From Tillandsia leiboldiana (taxonomy: Eukaryota > Streptophyta > Magnoliopsida > Poales > Bromeliaceae), in NCBI GenBank assembly GCA_029204045.2, contig CM055060.1, positions 57,004,544 through 57,068,543 of the forward strand: a stretch of 64,000 nucleotides of DNA. The letters run 5' to 3'. The notes under the pieces were generated by a model. That model was not told where the DNA came from. It saw nothing but the letters and a program-made list of their open reading frames with translations, and searched no databases. Shown piece after piece: positions 45,676 to 58,300 of the stretch (the first letter of the stretch is position 1; each line of letters opens with the position of its first letter). The position numbers were made by a program, and so were the translations under genes.

Positions 45676-47353
45676 ATAGTATTTCAGCTCACCAACTCAT
45701 AATAGTAATTTTTTTTAATAAATTTACTTTCATATAGTGTTTCTTCACTTTACTCTCAATTTATTATTATTATTTTTTATAGTAGCAAGACAGTAATTAA
45801 GTTGCAATAGTTACAAAATTTTTAAAATTAACATACTTAATAAGTTAAAAATAGAGGGACCAACTGTAATATATCAAACTAACACACTCATAAAATGTTT
45901 CACAATTTCACTAGCACAACACATTTACAACATGCCCATTTATTATTTTGAAATGATCTAAAAAAAAAAAAAAAAAATCTTATAAAACAATAAAAATCAA
46001 CATATTTGATAAATGATATCATAAAAGTATAGTAACAAATTTTAATTTGCCTTTAGTTTTTTTTTTTTTTTTAATGCATGAATAATCTTCCTTATGATCC
46101 AATCTATTTCTTCATTCATTTTTTCACTTTTTTAAAATATATCATTTTCAATTTAGTGCAAGAGTCAATGCGATTATTTTCAATGCTTTTGAATGTATTA
46201 TATAATTCAAAAACTTTCTCGTGTTCAAAATGTATTATCTTATTAATTATTGGTCAAATTTGAAAATTTTCTACAAATGTGGCTCGAGTTTATCACAATG
46301 GTGAGGTCGAGGAAAAAAAATATATTAAATATCTAAATAAATAAATAAATAAAAATAGAAATTAATAATGAGATCCCTACAAAATTATCAACCTCCTCAA
46401 ACTATTCCTTTTTCTTTTATTTATTTATTTTTATTTACGGGCTCAATTTTATTTACAAAACGAGCTAGAAGTTTTGATTATAAATTTTCATAGTAAAGTT
46501 CTAATCACTACATTATTATTTGCAAAAATATTTCAAAATATGTCAATTTTAAATTTCTGGCACTTACTTTTACACCAACAAAATTGGGATAAATCATTTT
46601 CTATATTTGTGAACTATTTTAGAGCGCATTTTAAAGTGAAAAATAGAACCACTGAGCTCTTAAACTAGCATCTGATCGAATAGCAATGATTAATTTAATT
46701 AGTAAATATTTAATCGAATCCAAATTGGATTAATTAGCAGTAATTAAGGCGCGCATTAATATGCACACGTAAATCCGTGCATCAAAATCCCACAAAATTA
46801 AAATCGCGATACGAGGGATCGAAATGCAATTGTGACGTGCCACGCTCCTACTCCACGTGAACGTGACTCGATTACAACGAGGATTTAAGATTAAATGAGC
46901 TAAAAATAATAATCGTATAAAATAAAATCAAAGCAAATAAAGAAAGGTCCCAAATGAGGGGGCAAACCCTCATATTTTTGTTCGTATAATGTTTGTTTTA
47001 AATGTATAAATATTTATTAAATATATCTTCTAGATTTATTATGCAATTTTATATATTTTATTTATAAAAAGTATGATAAAATACTATTTTAAAATTTAAA
47101 TTATTTTTAAAAAATAAGATAAAAATATGTTATTTTCTTAAATTAATTAATTATAAATAACAATATTTTCGAAGAAGCAAATATCAAACTTGTTACTTTT
47201 AATTATACTAATTTTTTTTATAATTAAATAAAAGTTATTTTTAAATAATTTATGTCCACATCTAAAAATATTATTACTGTTTATTATTTACTTTTTCTTA
47301 TTTTAATTTTTTTTTTTTTTTTTGAGTGAGTAGGATTAGTTCACTTTCGTATA

Positions 47354-47387
<34 letters not shown>

Positions 47388-47458
47388 TATAAAAGTTTGA
47401 TGGTGGGATCTCAAAACCGCATAAATAATCAACTTTGATTGATAACAAAAAAAATTAA
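45676..47458. other. Intergenic DNA, no gene recognised
   Basis: 46770-46870 is less AT-rich and contains CCACGTGAACGTGACTCG, but no open frame is convincing. An (AT)n tract lies at 47358-47386 inside CCATATAT...ATATATGG. Confidence 0.5.
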
Positions 47459-47461
47459 CTA

Positions 47462-47719
47462 CACTAGAATAAAATTATGTTATAACGATATTTTTAAATT
47501 TTTCTAAAATTTGCAAAAAGTATCGCTGACAAAAATACCGACACTTATGGTTAGTGTTGCTATATGTGCCGTCGTTATGGTGTATTGCGATACATTTTTG
47601 TATCGTGTCCCAAAAATATATCCCTATAACATAATTTTGGATATAAATGAATTATAGATAGGACACTTATATAAAAGTGTTATAAATATATGTCTCTATA
47701 ATCTAATTTTGTTGTAGTG
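47462..47719. mobile_element. CACTA-type MITE, family 1, with CTA target duplication
   Basis: The 258-bp element starts CACTAGAATAAAATTATG and ends TAATTTTGTTGTAGTG, with the same internal blocks and orientation as 37684-37942. CTA flanks it on both sides (47459-47461, 47720-47722). Confidence 0.88.
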
Positions 47720-47722
47720 CTA

Positions 47723-48348
47723 TATACTTTTTTTTTTATATATATAAATAAAATAATTTTGTTTCTTAATCAACTATTAAAATGAAATAAAAATAAAATG
47801 ATTAAAAGATTGAAAGATGTTACTAATTTTTTTAAAAAAATTAATTGTCTATTTCGAGATGGCTTGTAATTTTCATTGGCCGCAAAAAGGAAGAGAAGGA
47901 CAATGATATATTAAGGCCTTTCGGAGACAAATAAAAATGGAATATAGACATGATGATTTCGTCGCTATTTGGTATATATGTGACAAAACTATCCAAGATA
48001 TTTAATAATTTGAGACATGAGAAGGATATATAATTAATCTCAAAAAATTTCATGTGAGTAAGAAAATTATTAGCAATTAAGATTAATTTGTTACTAAACT
48101 TGCTTAATTTAATAAATTTTAATACTATTACATGAATATAATTTTACCCTACATGTACTTAGTTAATTTACTAGCTATAATATATTTTACGGAATGGTAC
48201 TTTTACCTTTTTCACTGATTTTAATATTGGTACATCGTGAATGAGTGAACAAATTTACGCTCCTTGTGCATTGATACATGCACGGCGATGACGTTAAATG
48301 CATGCGCTCCTCTAACAAATTTTAAAAATTTTAAAAATATTCTACCTC

Positions 48349-48352
<4 letters not shown>
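47723..48352. other. Intergenic DNA, no gene
   Basis: AT-rich. The minus-strand frame at 47841-48053 has no recognisable domain. Confidence 0.5.

Positions 48353-48409
<57 letters not shown>
48353..48409. repeat. (AT)n microsatellite
   Basis: About 57 bp of AT dinucleotides, directly before a family B MITE. Confidence 0.97.
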
Positions 48410-48411
<2 letters not shown>

Positions 48412-48700
48412 GGCTATTATAGTTTTATGAGTAAATTTTTATATATATATATAGTTCCGGCTATTAATTATATATTTATGAGTAAATTTTTTTTGTATTC
48501 ATAAATTTTTATCAATTGAATAAAGAAATGTGCGGTTAGGATTATAATAGGTTTTAGAATTTATACTAATTTTTCAACAATCTAGTAAATTATAGGGAGA
48601 CCACTATCATCCTAACCGCACATTCCTTCATCCAATAATAAAAAAGTTATAAGTAAAAAAAGTTTTATACTCATAAGAGTATAGTAGCCCTACGCTATAT
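48410..48700. mobile_element. Foldback MITE, family B, copy 4, with a duplicated left end
   Basis: CGGCTATTATAGTTTTATGA and a second CGGCTATTAATTATATATTT about 50 bp on show a duplicated left end. GAAATGTGCGGTTAGGATTA mirrors CATCCTAACCGCACATTCCT. The right end is ATAGTAGCCCTACG. Confidence 0.65.
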
Positions 48701-48707
48701 ATATATA

Positions 48708-48910
48708 GCAGAGCTTATATATTTTCAAAAGCACAAGCACAAATGTGTTTGTAAATTTTTTATCATTGAATTTGCATTTAAATTTGTGTTATTTTTTTTT
48801 TATTTCTCTCTCTTTAGTTGAATTTACAAAAACACGAATCCTAATGCAAATCTAATGATAACAAATTTACAAGCATATATGTGCTTATATTTTTAAGAAC
48901 ATATAAGCTC

Positions 48911-48913
<3 letters not shown>
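48708..48913. mobile_element. Foldback MITE, family A, copy 4
   Basis: GCAGAGCTTATATATTTTCA at the left mirrors GAACATATAAGCTCTACT at the right, and the centre has TTTAGTTGAATTTACAAAAA. (AT)n flanks both sides. Confidence 0.75.

Positions 48914-48995
<82 letters not shown>
48914..48995. repeat. Compound (AT)n(AG)n microsatellite
   Basis: About 38 bp of AT followed by about 43 bp of AG. Confidence 0.97.
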
Positions 48996-50170
<1,175 letters not shown>

Positions 50171-50793
50171 ATATATATATATATTTGTTTCTTAGATTTT
50201 GTTTATTAAATTATTTGCTTAGATTGGTTTTAAATAAGTGTATTTGTCATCTAAAAAAACATAATTTAGCAATTAATTAAGCCAATAAAAATGGTTTAAA
50301 ATTGATTAATGGTAAGGCCTACTTGGTTTACATTTAATTCCAACCATTTGCTCTAGAACAAACTAGCTCAACATCATCTTTCCCTTTCGTGAACCGGATT
50401 TTTTTTAAATTTGTATAGTGACATTAACGCGGGTACAGATTTTTTTTTGTAGAGAAAGACCCGTAGCATGCTTTATTTATTTTATTCAGTTTTCAAATAA
50501 AATCACATAAAAATTTGAAATAATTAATTTTGTTTTACCAATTATTTATCGTCCAGTCACACACTTCATTATATAAATTTATCTCACCTGCATATAACAA
50601 AAAAATAAAATAATATTAAAAACTATGGTGTATTATTATTATTATTATTGTTGTTGTAGTAGTTAGGTGTATAGGATTTACTACATTAACAGTACCACTC
50701 ATTTTTGGTCCCCAACCGTACGCATTGCTGTGTATTGTACTCAGAGTACAATCAGTGTACAGCAATACCAAATCTACCACATCATCAACCCAT

Positions 50794-50827
<34 letters not shown>

Positions 50828-51180
50828 TGTACCAATTTAAATATTTTTTAAAATTTCTTTATATTATCTTAAAAATTACTAGCATGTGATTAGGGGATTC
50901 TCAGTTTTTCACTAACCAATCTTAAGTCTCATGCCGCTTTTCATAACTATATTATTATCATAATATTTTAAAAAATTTCGAACAATTCTACATAATTATC
51001 ATGTGACGAAAAACATAAAAAATCTCTCTAAACTTTGGTTATATTAGATTAGAATTTTGCAAATTTGATTACATATTATTATTATTTAAAATTTAAATTT
51101 TAATTAATTTTGTCATATAAAATAAATTAATTATTCATACGTAATAAAATATTATATAGTAAAAAAAACATAATATGTGA
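50171..51180. other. Intergenic DNA, no gene
   Basis: ATTGTACTCAGAGTACAAT (50735-50753) is a palindrome framed by TTGCTGT and ACAGCAA. A poly(A) run lies at 50796-50825. Confidence 0.5.
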
Positions 51181-52166
51181 CAATTAATGTACAAACAGCG
51201 CTACAGTGCGGCGCTGTATGATGCTTTAACTTACTGGCGAATAAAAATCTTCCACGTGTGTCAGCGGATTAAAATCGTACGATACATTTCGCAGCGGATC
51301 CTCCGCACACTATATCTTTATTACAGCGGTAAAGTCCCCATCACCCAATACCTTTCCCGCACTCTTTATCTAAAACCTCAAAAAAAAAAAAAAAAAAAAA
51401 TCAAAAAAAGAAAAAATAATAATATTTTATTTTTTAAAAAACTCACTTTCACTATACATACAATCCATTGACCTAATAAAGAATTTAATCCAACACCATT
51501 TCTTTTTCTCCCACCCCCACCCCCACCCCACCCCTCTCCCTCTTCCTCTTCCTCTTCGTCTTCGTCTTCATCTTCATCTTCCTCTCTTTATATCTTCGTC
51601 TCCATGGTGAGCCCAAGATCTCTTCTCCGTTCTCGCCGCACGATGAGATCCTCCGCCGCCGACGCCGCCGCCGCCGCCGACGTGGACCGTAATGGAGCCC
51701 TCGCCTTCCTCCTCCTCCTCCTAATCCTCCCCGTCATCTAGCCCTAACGCTCCCGGGCGCGAGATACCTGCCTCTCCCCCGTCTATGGTCGGAGAGCCGC
51801 TAGGGTTCGTGGAGCAATCGGGGATCGGTTAGTGTGTGTTTGCGCTACTCTTGTCGTCGTCGTTGTTGTTGGTGGTGGTGGCGCTGGTGCTGGTGTTGTT
51901 GGTTTGTTGATCGCGGTTTGTTCCAATTCGGTTTTGGAACGGAGGAGTTGGGGTTTTGGGTTTTGAAGGATTTGTGTTCGACGTTTTGCGTCAACTGCAC
52001 TTGCGTGCGTGTATGTGTATATATAAAAGATTAACCTCCCACTTCTTCTGGAGAAGTTTTGGTCTCTCAGGAGTGGCGTTTGTGGGATTTCTTGCTAATT
52101 TCCGAGATTTGGGGGTTTTTTAAGGTTGCCTTCGGATTAATTTTTTTTTTTTTTTTTTTTTTTTGG

Positions 52167-52201
<35 letters not shown>

Positions 52202-52336
52202 ATAGTGGGTTTTGCTACAGATATAGCAAATTAGTGTGTTAATTGTAAGGAACGGTAGAGAAAGAAACCCAGGGAGGGTTGTGGAAGGGGTTAGGAACTG
52301 CTGGGTTTCTTTTATGATAGGTAGCAGTTTCGGCTT
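51181..52336 (+). promoter_or_regulatory. Upstream region and long 5' leader of the FAB1 gene
   Basis: ACAGCGC...GCGCTGT (51195-51217) is a 7-bp inverted repeat, followed by CAGCGG at 51262, 51292 and 51325. A pyrimidine-rich stretch with CCCACCCC runs at 51500-51600, and TTTATATC at 51586 could be a TATA box. Two short upstream open frames follow (51604-51741 and 51785-51832). A T-run and (GTT)n ending TTGTTATAG at 52141-52205 look like the 3' end of an intron in the leader. An in-frame stop at 52322-52324 rules out a longer FAB1 start. Confidence 0.5.
51604..51741 (+). CDS. 45-residue upstream open frame in the FAB1 leader
   Basis: This short frame begins MVSPRSLLRSRRTMRSS, has an alanine-rich middle with two aspartates, and ends with the hydrophobic run AFLLLLLILPVI. 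It looks like a basic N-terminus plus a C-terminal membrane-type segment. If the transcript starts near 51590 it is the first open frame on the FAB1 messenger RNA and could lower translation of the main frame. I do not recognise it as a known conserved peptide. Length and low complexity make chance quite possible. Confidence 0.3.
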   Translation: MVSPRSLLRSRRTMRSSAADAAAAADVDRNGALAFLLLLLILPVI

Positions 52337-55300
52337 ATGGGAGTGGCAGAAATTACGGTTTTTCAAGTGTTTCAGAAGGTCAAATCTTGGATCAACGACC
52401 TTTCGAGCAGCAGCTCTTCGGAATCTTTGATGAACGGCAGCAGGGAGAGCCCGATGTGCCACGCGTGCCGGGCTTCCCTCTCCGCCGCCGCCGCCTCTCT
52501 TGTGAGCCGTTGCAGGAGCTGCGGCAGGGTTTTCTGCTGGAAGTGTGTAGAAGGCGGAGGCCAAGAAGAGCTGCCAGGATTGTGTAGCGTCTGCTTTCGA
52601 GCTGTGAGAGGGAGCGGAGACGCAGCAGAGAAGCACTTTTGCAGAGAGGAAAGCCCTTTGGCCTCTGCCAAAAGCTTTCCTGAGTCGCCCCTGTCGGGAT
52701 CTGGGAGCAGCAGGATTTCCCAATCACCGGGACCGCAGCAGTTTTCTTCTCCACGTGCTACTTGTCGCTCCTCTGTGAGGTAATTCATTAACTTCTTCTG
52801 TTGTAGGATTATAGGAAACTTTGATAATTTCTTTAATTAACGTGCAATTGGCTTGCGAGTATAGGAGAGAAGAAGACGGAGAGGATGAAGATTCTGGGAG
52901 GCAGTTCTTTACACCGGTGAGTTCGTTCTCTCGTGATCTTTGGGATACAGATTCCATCAGTATGAGCACTGGGAATGAGATGTATAGTGTCAGTTCAAGT
53001 CCCTATGATAATCCTTATAGGGATCCAGAGTTGGGGGATATCACTCCCACCTCCAGAAGTACTGCTTCTTTTGATCAAGATTCTCTTAGTTACTCAAGAA
53101 AACTCGATGTGCAATCTGCCGGATTGCCAGAAAACACTAACAGCTCCATCTACGATGATCTTTCGTTTTACCACAGCCAAGAAAGCCAAGAGGCTCAACA
53201 GCCGTTTGATTTTAAGAGCGATGAGCATATCTGGTATCCTCCAAACCCAGAAGACGAGGAGGATGACAGGGAATCTGGGTTGGTCGACGAGGATGATGAG
53301 ATTTGTGAGCCAGGGAAGTTCTTTAGGTCGAGTAGCTTCAGTGACGATGCACATGATATAAAGGAGAAGAATAATGAAGTGCACAAGGATGTTCTAAGGA
53401 AGGCTGTGCAAGGGCATTTTAGAGCTCTCATGGCACAGTTAATGACAGAGGAAGGCATCTCGTTTAGGAATGAAGATGATCGGGAGGAATGGGTGCAGAT
53501 CGTCTCTTCGTTGGCATGGCAAGCTGTTAGCTTTGTGAAGCCGGACACTAGCAAGGGTGGCAGCATGGATCCTATTGACTATGTCAAGGTCAAATGTATA
53601 TTCTCGGGGAGTCCAAGTGATAGGTAATGTTTTTTTTTTTTTTTTTTTTTTCCTTTTTATATTTTTATATTTATTAACTTTTGCATGATTCTTTCTGAAG
53701 GTTTTTTTTGTTTATTCTTTTCCATTTATTGATGTGAAACTAATAAGAGTTCATTCTGCGCAGCACCCTTATTAAGGGAGTTGTTTGCTCTAAAAACGTG
53801 AAGCACAAACGCATGATCTCACATCATATGAAGCCTAGATTGCTTCTCTTTGGAGGAGCACTGGAGTACCAAAAAGTCCCGAATAAGCTGGCTTCTATAA
53901 ATGCGGTTCTTGAACAGGTTATTTATATTTATTGGTCCTGGTATTAGCATTAGTTTGCTTTTGATGTTGTCGCTGCTCTGTATTTGATTCTGAAGATCTC
54001 ACTGCAGGAAAAGGAGCATCTTGCAATGGCTGTTAAAAAGATCGAGGAACGTCGACCTAATGTCTTACTGGTTGAAAAAAGCGTCTCTTCATATGCACAG
54101 GAACTCCTGTCAAAAGATATATCTTTAGTGTTGAATATCAAGAGGAAGCTTTTGGATAGAATATCACGGTGTACAGGTGCTCAGATTGCTTCATCAATTG
54201 ACAATGTTCCTTTAGCAAGGCTAGGACAGTGTGAAATGTTTCGGGTAGAGAAAGTTAAGGAATGTTCATCTGGAAAGGATCCAGGCAACAAGTCCAGTAA
54301 GACATTGATGTTTTTTGAAGGCTGTCCCATGCGCTTAGGGTGCACGGTAATTGATAAATTTCCTTTGTTATAATATTTAAACACTCCAACAGTTTAAATA
54401 TAGATATATTTTGACTTGAGAACCCCCTTATTTCATTTGTTGAAACATCATTAAATGAAGGACTTTGATGTGTCATAATTAGGTAATAGATCTGACATCA
54501 ACTTAACCCCAAAATTAGAAAGTTTTTTTTGATTTACATGTCACTATTATTTCGCTATAAAGCTTTTTTATATTTTTCTAGACTGTAATGGGTGCCAAAA
54601 TGTAAATCTGATAAACTATGCAGAAAAAGAACGAATATTTCTACTGTAATCAATTATTGGATTACTATGTACATATATGTATTTCTTTAAACTCATACAC
54701 ATATCTAGGTATATGTATTTATATGTTACATATATGTACAATATATAGATACAAATGTTCAGATATTCACATATGCATATTTATAATATGAATGTGTGCC
54801 GATGTTCTCTTGAGCATGATCATCATTTTAGGGCTTGGTAAGACTAGAATTGTTTAGCAACACTACACCTAGGAACTTTTTAAGTAGGGAATTAGCTGAT
54901 GATCCATTTGATAAAAGACCAACTAAGTGTAGCGTCAGTTTAGATTAGATTCAGTTAATTTATGTCTAAAATTTGTATTTAATTCACACTCCTAATTAGT
55001 CTAGATCTGAAAATTGATTCATTTGCGTTAAAGTTTTGAAATATCAGTTGGTCATATTATTGGGTTTATCCCTGTGGTTGATCATGCTATATTTTCTACT
55101 TTGGTGTGTAAACCTATTTATTGGAAATAAGAGTTTGGCCTATTGAAACTCTTTAAAGGAATTTTATGTCACTCTTTTCCTTTTTTGACTTGATTTCAGT
55201 TTTATTTTTGGATCCGAAATGACATAGGTTTTTATTGATTTTGTTATTGTTTGACTCTTTGTTCTGACATGTCATCAGTAGGTTGTTGGAAGATCAGAAT

Positions 55301-58300
55301 TATCTTTAGTTTCCCATGCCTTGATTTCATCTTCGGTTTGGATCTTTAGCTAGATTTTCTTATCTTCTCCATTTTTCAGTTTCATTTATGTTATGCGGAT
55401 AACTGTCCTGAATAGTTGGTCATTTTTCGCATTAGCAATGATGATTCTGTAGGGATCAACCAGCATTAGAATTAGAAGTAACATTAGCTGCTTATAGTTG
55501 ACCGTGGGAGCATTTGCTGGAAATAGTTTTAGGACCCAAAAGAATATGGAAAGTTAATGCTTAGCAAAAATATTTTTCTACCAGGCTTTGAAGTTAATAT
55601 TAGCTCAATTCCTTAACAGCAGATGTGGTGTTAAGTGGTAATAGTCTGGTCATTCAATGTTTTAAATGTAAATTTTGATATCTTAGGTTTGCAATATGCA
55701 AATGGCTTTATATTAGAGGCAGTTTTCTGCATTTTAGTCATTAATATTTTGCATTTCGTTTTTTGCATTTTGTTGTGTGATAATTGTCTAACTCTTAATG
55801 TAGGTCCTTCTAAGAGGCACAAGTCGTGAAGAACTAAAAAAGGTCAAACATGTAGTGCAACTGGGAACTTTCGCAGCCTATCATCTATCACTTGAGACCT
55901 CATTCCTTGCAGATGAGGGTGCTACTCTACCCACGATATCTCCAATACCATTAATTAACGGTTCACAGATGCATCAGGGTGCAGATTCTTTTGTCCCGAG
56001 GGCTTGTGATCCTAATACACATCAAACTATTGGGGGCAAAAATCTAGAAGGGTCATGTAGCAAACCCTTAGAAGGCATTGATCTGTACTCAAATTTATCA
56101 TCCTCGAACAAAGATCTTTTGCGGACTAGTTCTGACGAGAAAGTGCATGATTCTTCCATCAAACAGAGGGATTCTAGTAAATTTTTTTGCTTGTCACCTT
56201 TAAATGAGCCTTCACATTCTCAAATTGATGCTCACACTCATCGAGTTCACGCCTTGGAGAGACCAGAAGAGGAAAATAACTCAGAGAATCAGTGGCATAA
56301 TCGATCATATGATGAACATAACAGAATGGAACTTGATGATCAGAAGGAATTTCCTCGTGATTACTTCTCAACTGCTGACAATCCCCAGATCTTGGTTTCT
56401 CTGTCAAAAACTAGTATGCAAAAGGGCACAGTTTGCGAAAGGTCGCAGCTCATTCGCATGAAGTTCTATAGTAGTTCAGATAAGCCACTGGGAAGATTTC
56501 TTCGTGAAGATTTGTTTGATCAGGTATTTTCATGTTTTATGAAGTGTCAATCTTTGCACTTTTCCAACAAAGTTAGAACATTTATATATCTGATGTATAT
56601 ATTCCTGCTTGTTATCAGGCGTCTTGCTGTCCATCTTGTAAAGAACTAGCGGTATCCCATGTTAGGTGTTATACTCACCAGCTAGGCAGCCTAATTATTA
56701 GGGTGAGGCAACTTCCCCAATCAGAGAAGTTACCTGGCGAGCGTGATGGAAGGATATGGATGTGGCATAGATGCCTCAAATGCAAACTTGAGAACGGGGT
56801 TCCACCTGTGACACGGAGGGTAGTCATGTCTGATGCTGCATGGGGGCTCTCTTTTGGGAAATTCCTGGAGCTAAGCTTTTCAAATCATGCAACAGCCAAC
56901 CGAGTTGCTAGTTGCGGTCATTCTCTTCAAAGAGACTGCCTACGTTTTTATGGGTATGTGAATGCTTTCAAAAAGAAAAAAGAAGATATTCTCTTTTGCT
57001 TAAAACAGGTTTCATAGGGTTTTAATTCAGATTTTCTTTTATTGTATATTCTGGCAGGTTTGGAAGGATGGTTGCTTTCTTTTATTATTCTCCTGTAGAC
57101 ATTCTATCTGTTTATTTACCACCTTTGTTGCTGAATTTCACTTGCCAGAATTCACAAGAGTGGATGAGAAGAGAGGCAGAAGAGGTATGCTGTTGAATAT
57201 CTTTTAGGCTAGACGAATGGAATCCCATTCTTCCCACCTAAATAAACAAAAAAAAAAAAACCTGCAGGACACCACCAGGATGGGCCATTCATGAATAGTT
57301 CCCTGAGTATTATTCTTATTGTTTTTTATCTTGAACTAACATGTTATTGGGCTTCACAAAACCTCATCAGAAGCAGCAGTTTTGGTAACCTTTTGATGGA
57401 ACCTAGTTAAATATTTCTTGGCATGATATTTTGTATTTTTTTGGGCGGAAACCATTGCTTCTGATGAACCTAATGAAAATCAAATAAAATGTTAGTTGGA
57501 GCATTTAATCTAAAATATTGAATTTTACGTAGCTATATCTGAAAAAATTGAAGTTGACCGTGCCATTTTGGAATACCTTTACATTTTTATCTTTATTAAG
57601 AGCCCATTTGGCTCTGTTTTGGGGTGTAGATCTATGCAATGAAGTGTAGTTTGAGTAGTGCTATTATTGATAGAAGCACTATACTTGAATCCAGCCAATT
57701 GCTTCACTCTGCAGCGGAGGCAGACTCTCTCCTGTTTGCAGAAGCTCCCAACCGGTGCTTTTGCTCGTGGTGCTCAGAATCTCAATTTAGATTCATTCCG
57801 TAGCAGAAGTTCCAGCCTCCAAGTGCTCGAGTAGAGGGGGCTGCGGCTGAAAGAAGAAGTGGTGCCAAACTGGCATTAAGCCCTGTTCTCTTTCATGACT
57901 CCCAAGTTTCTGTTGATATCAGTGCGCAAGTTAATTTCTCCGTATGTACTTTCATTAGATAAGTTAATTTCTACATACATACTTTCATTAGATATCCAAG
58001 AGATTGGAATGCTTGCATGCTGAGGTCTCTGCTGTGCTTCATCGCTTTGAAAGAAATCTATCAACTTCTGAGGATGTACCTTTAAAGACAGGCATTTATA
58101 TACACATTAATGATATGAAGGATGTGCTTAAAATGAAGAAAAATGACTATGATGTAAGCACAATCTCGTATTTGTTGTCTTTAATTTTTCGTTATTCTTT
58201 GTAAATCTAGCAGTTCATTCTCTTACATCTACTTTGTTTTGATAGGTCTTGTTGCAACCACTGATATCAGAAAATATTCAACACTCCCAGGTATCTGTTG

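Noticed and set aside
57604..57840. Additional coding exon in FAB1 intron 7
   Set aside because: The frame does not join in phase to family-like sequence, while exon 7 joins exon 8 directly with good agreement to the FAB1 family.
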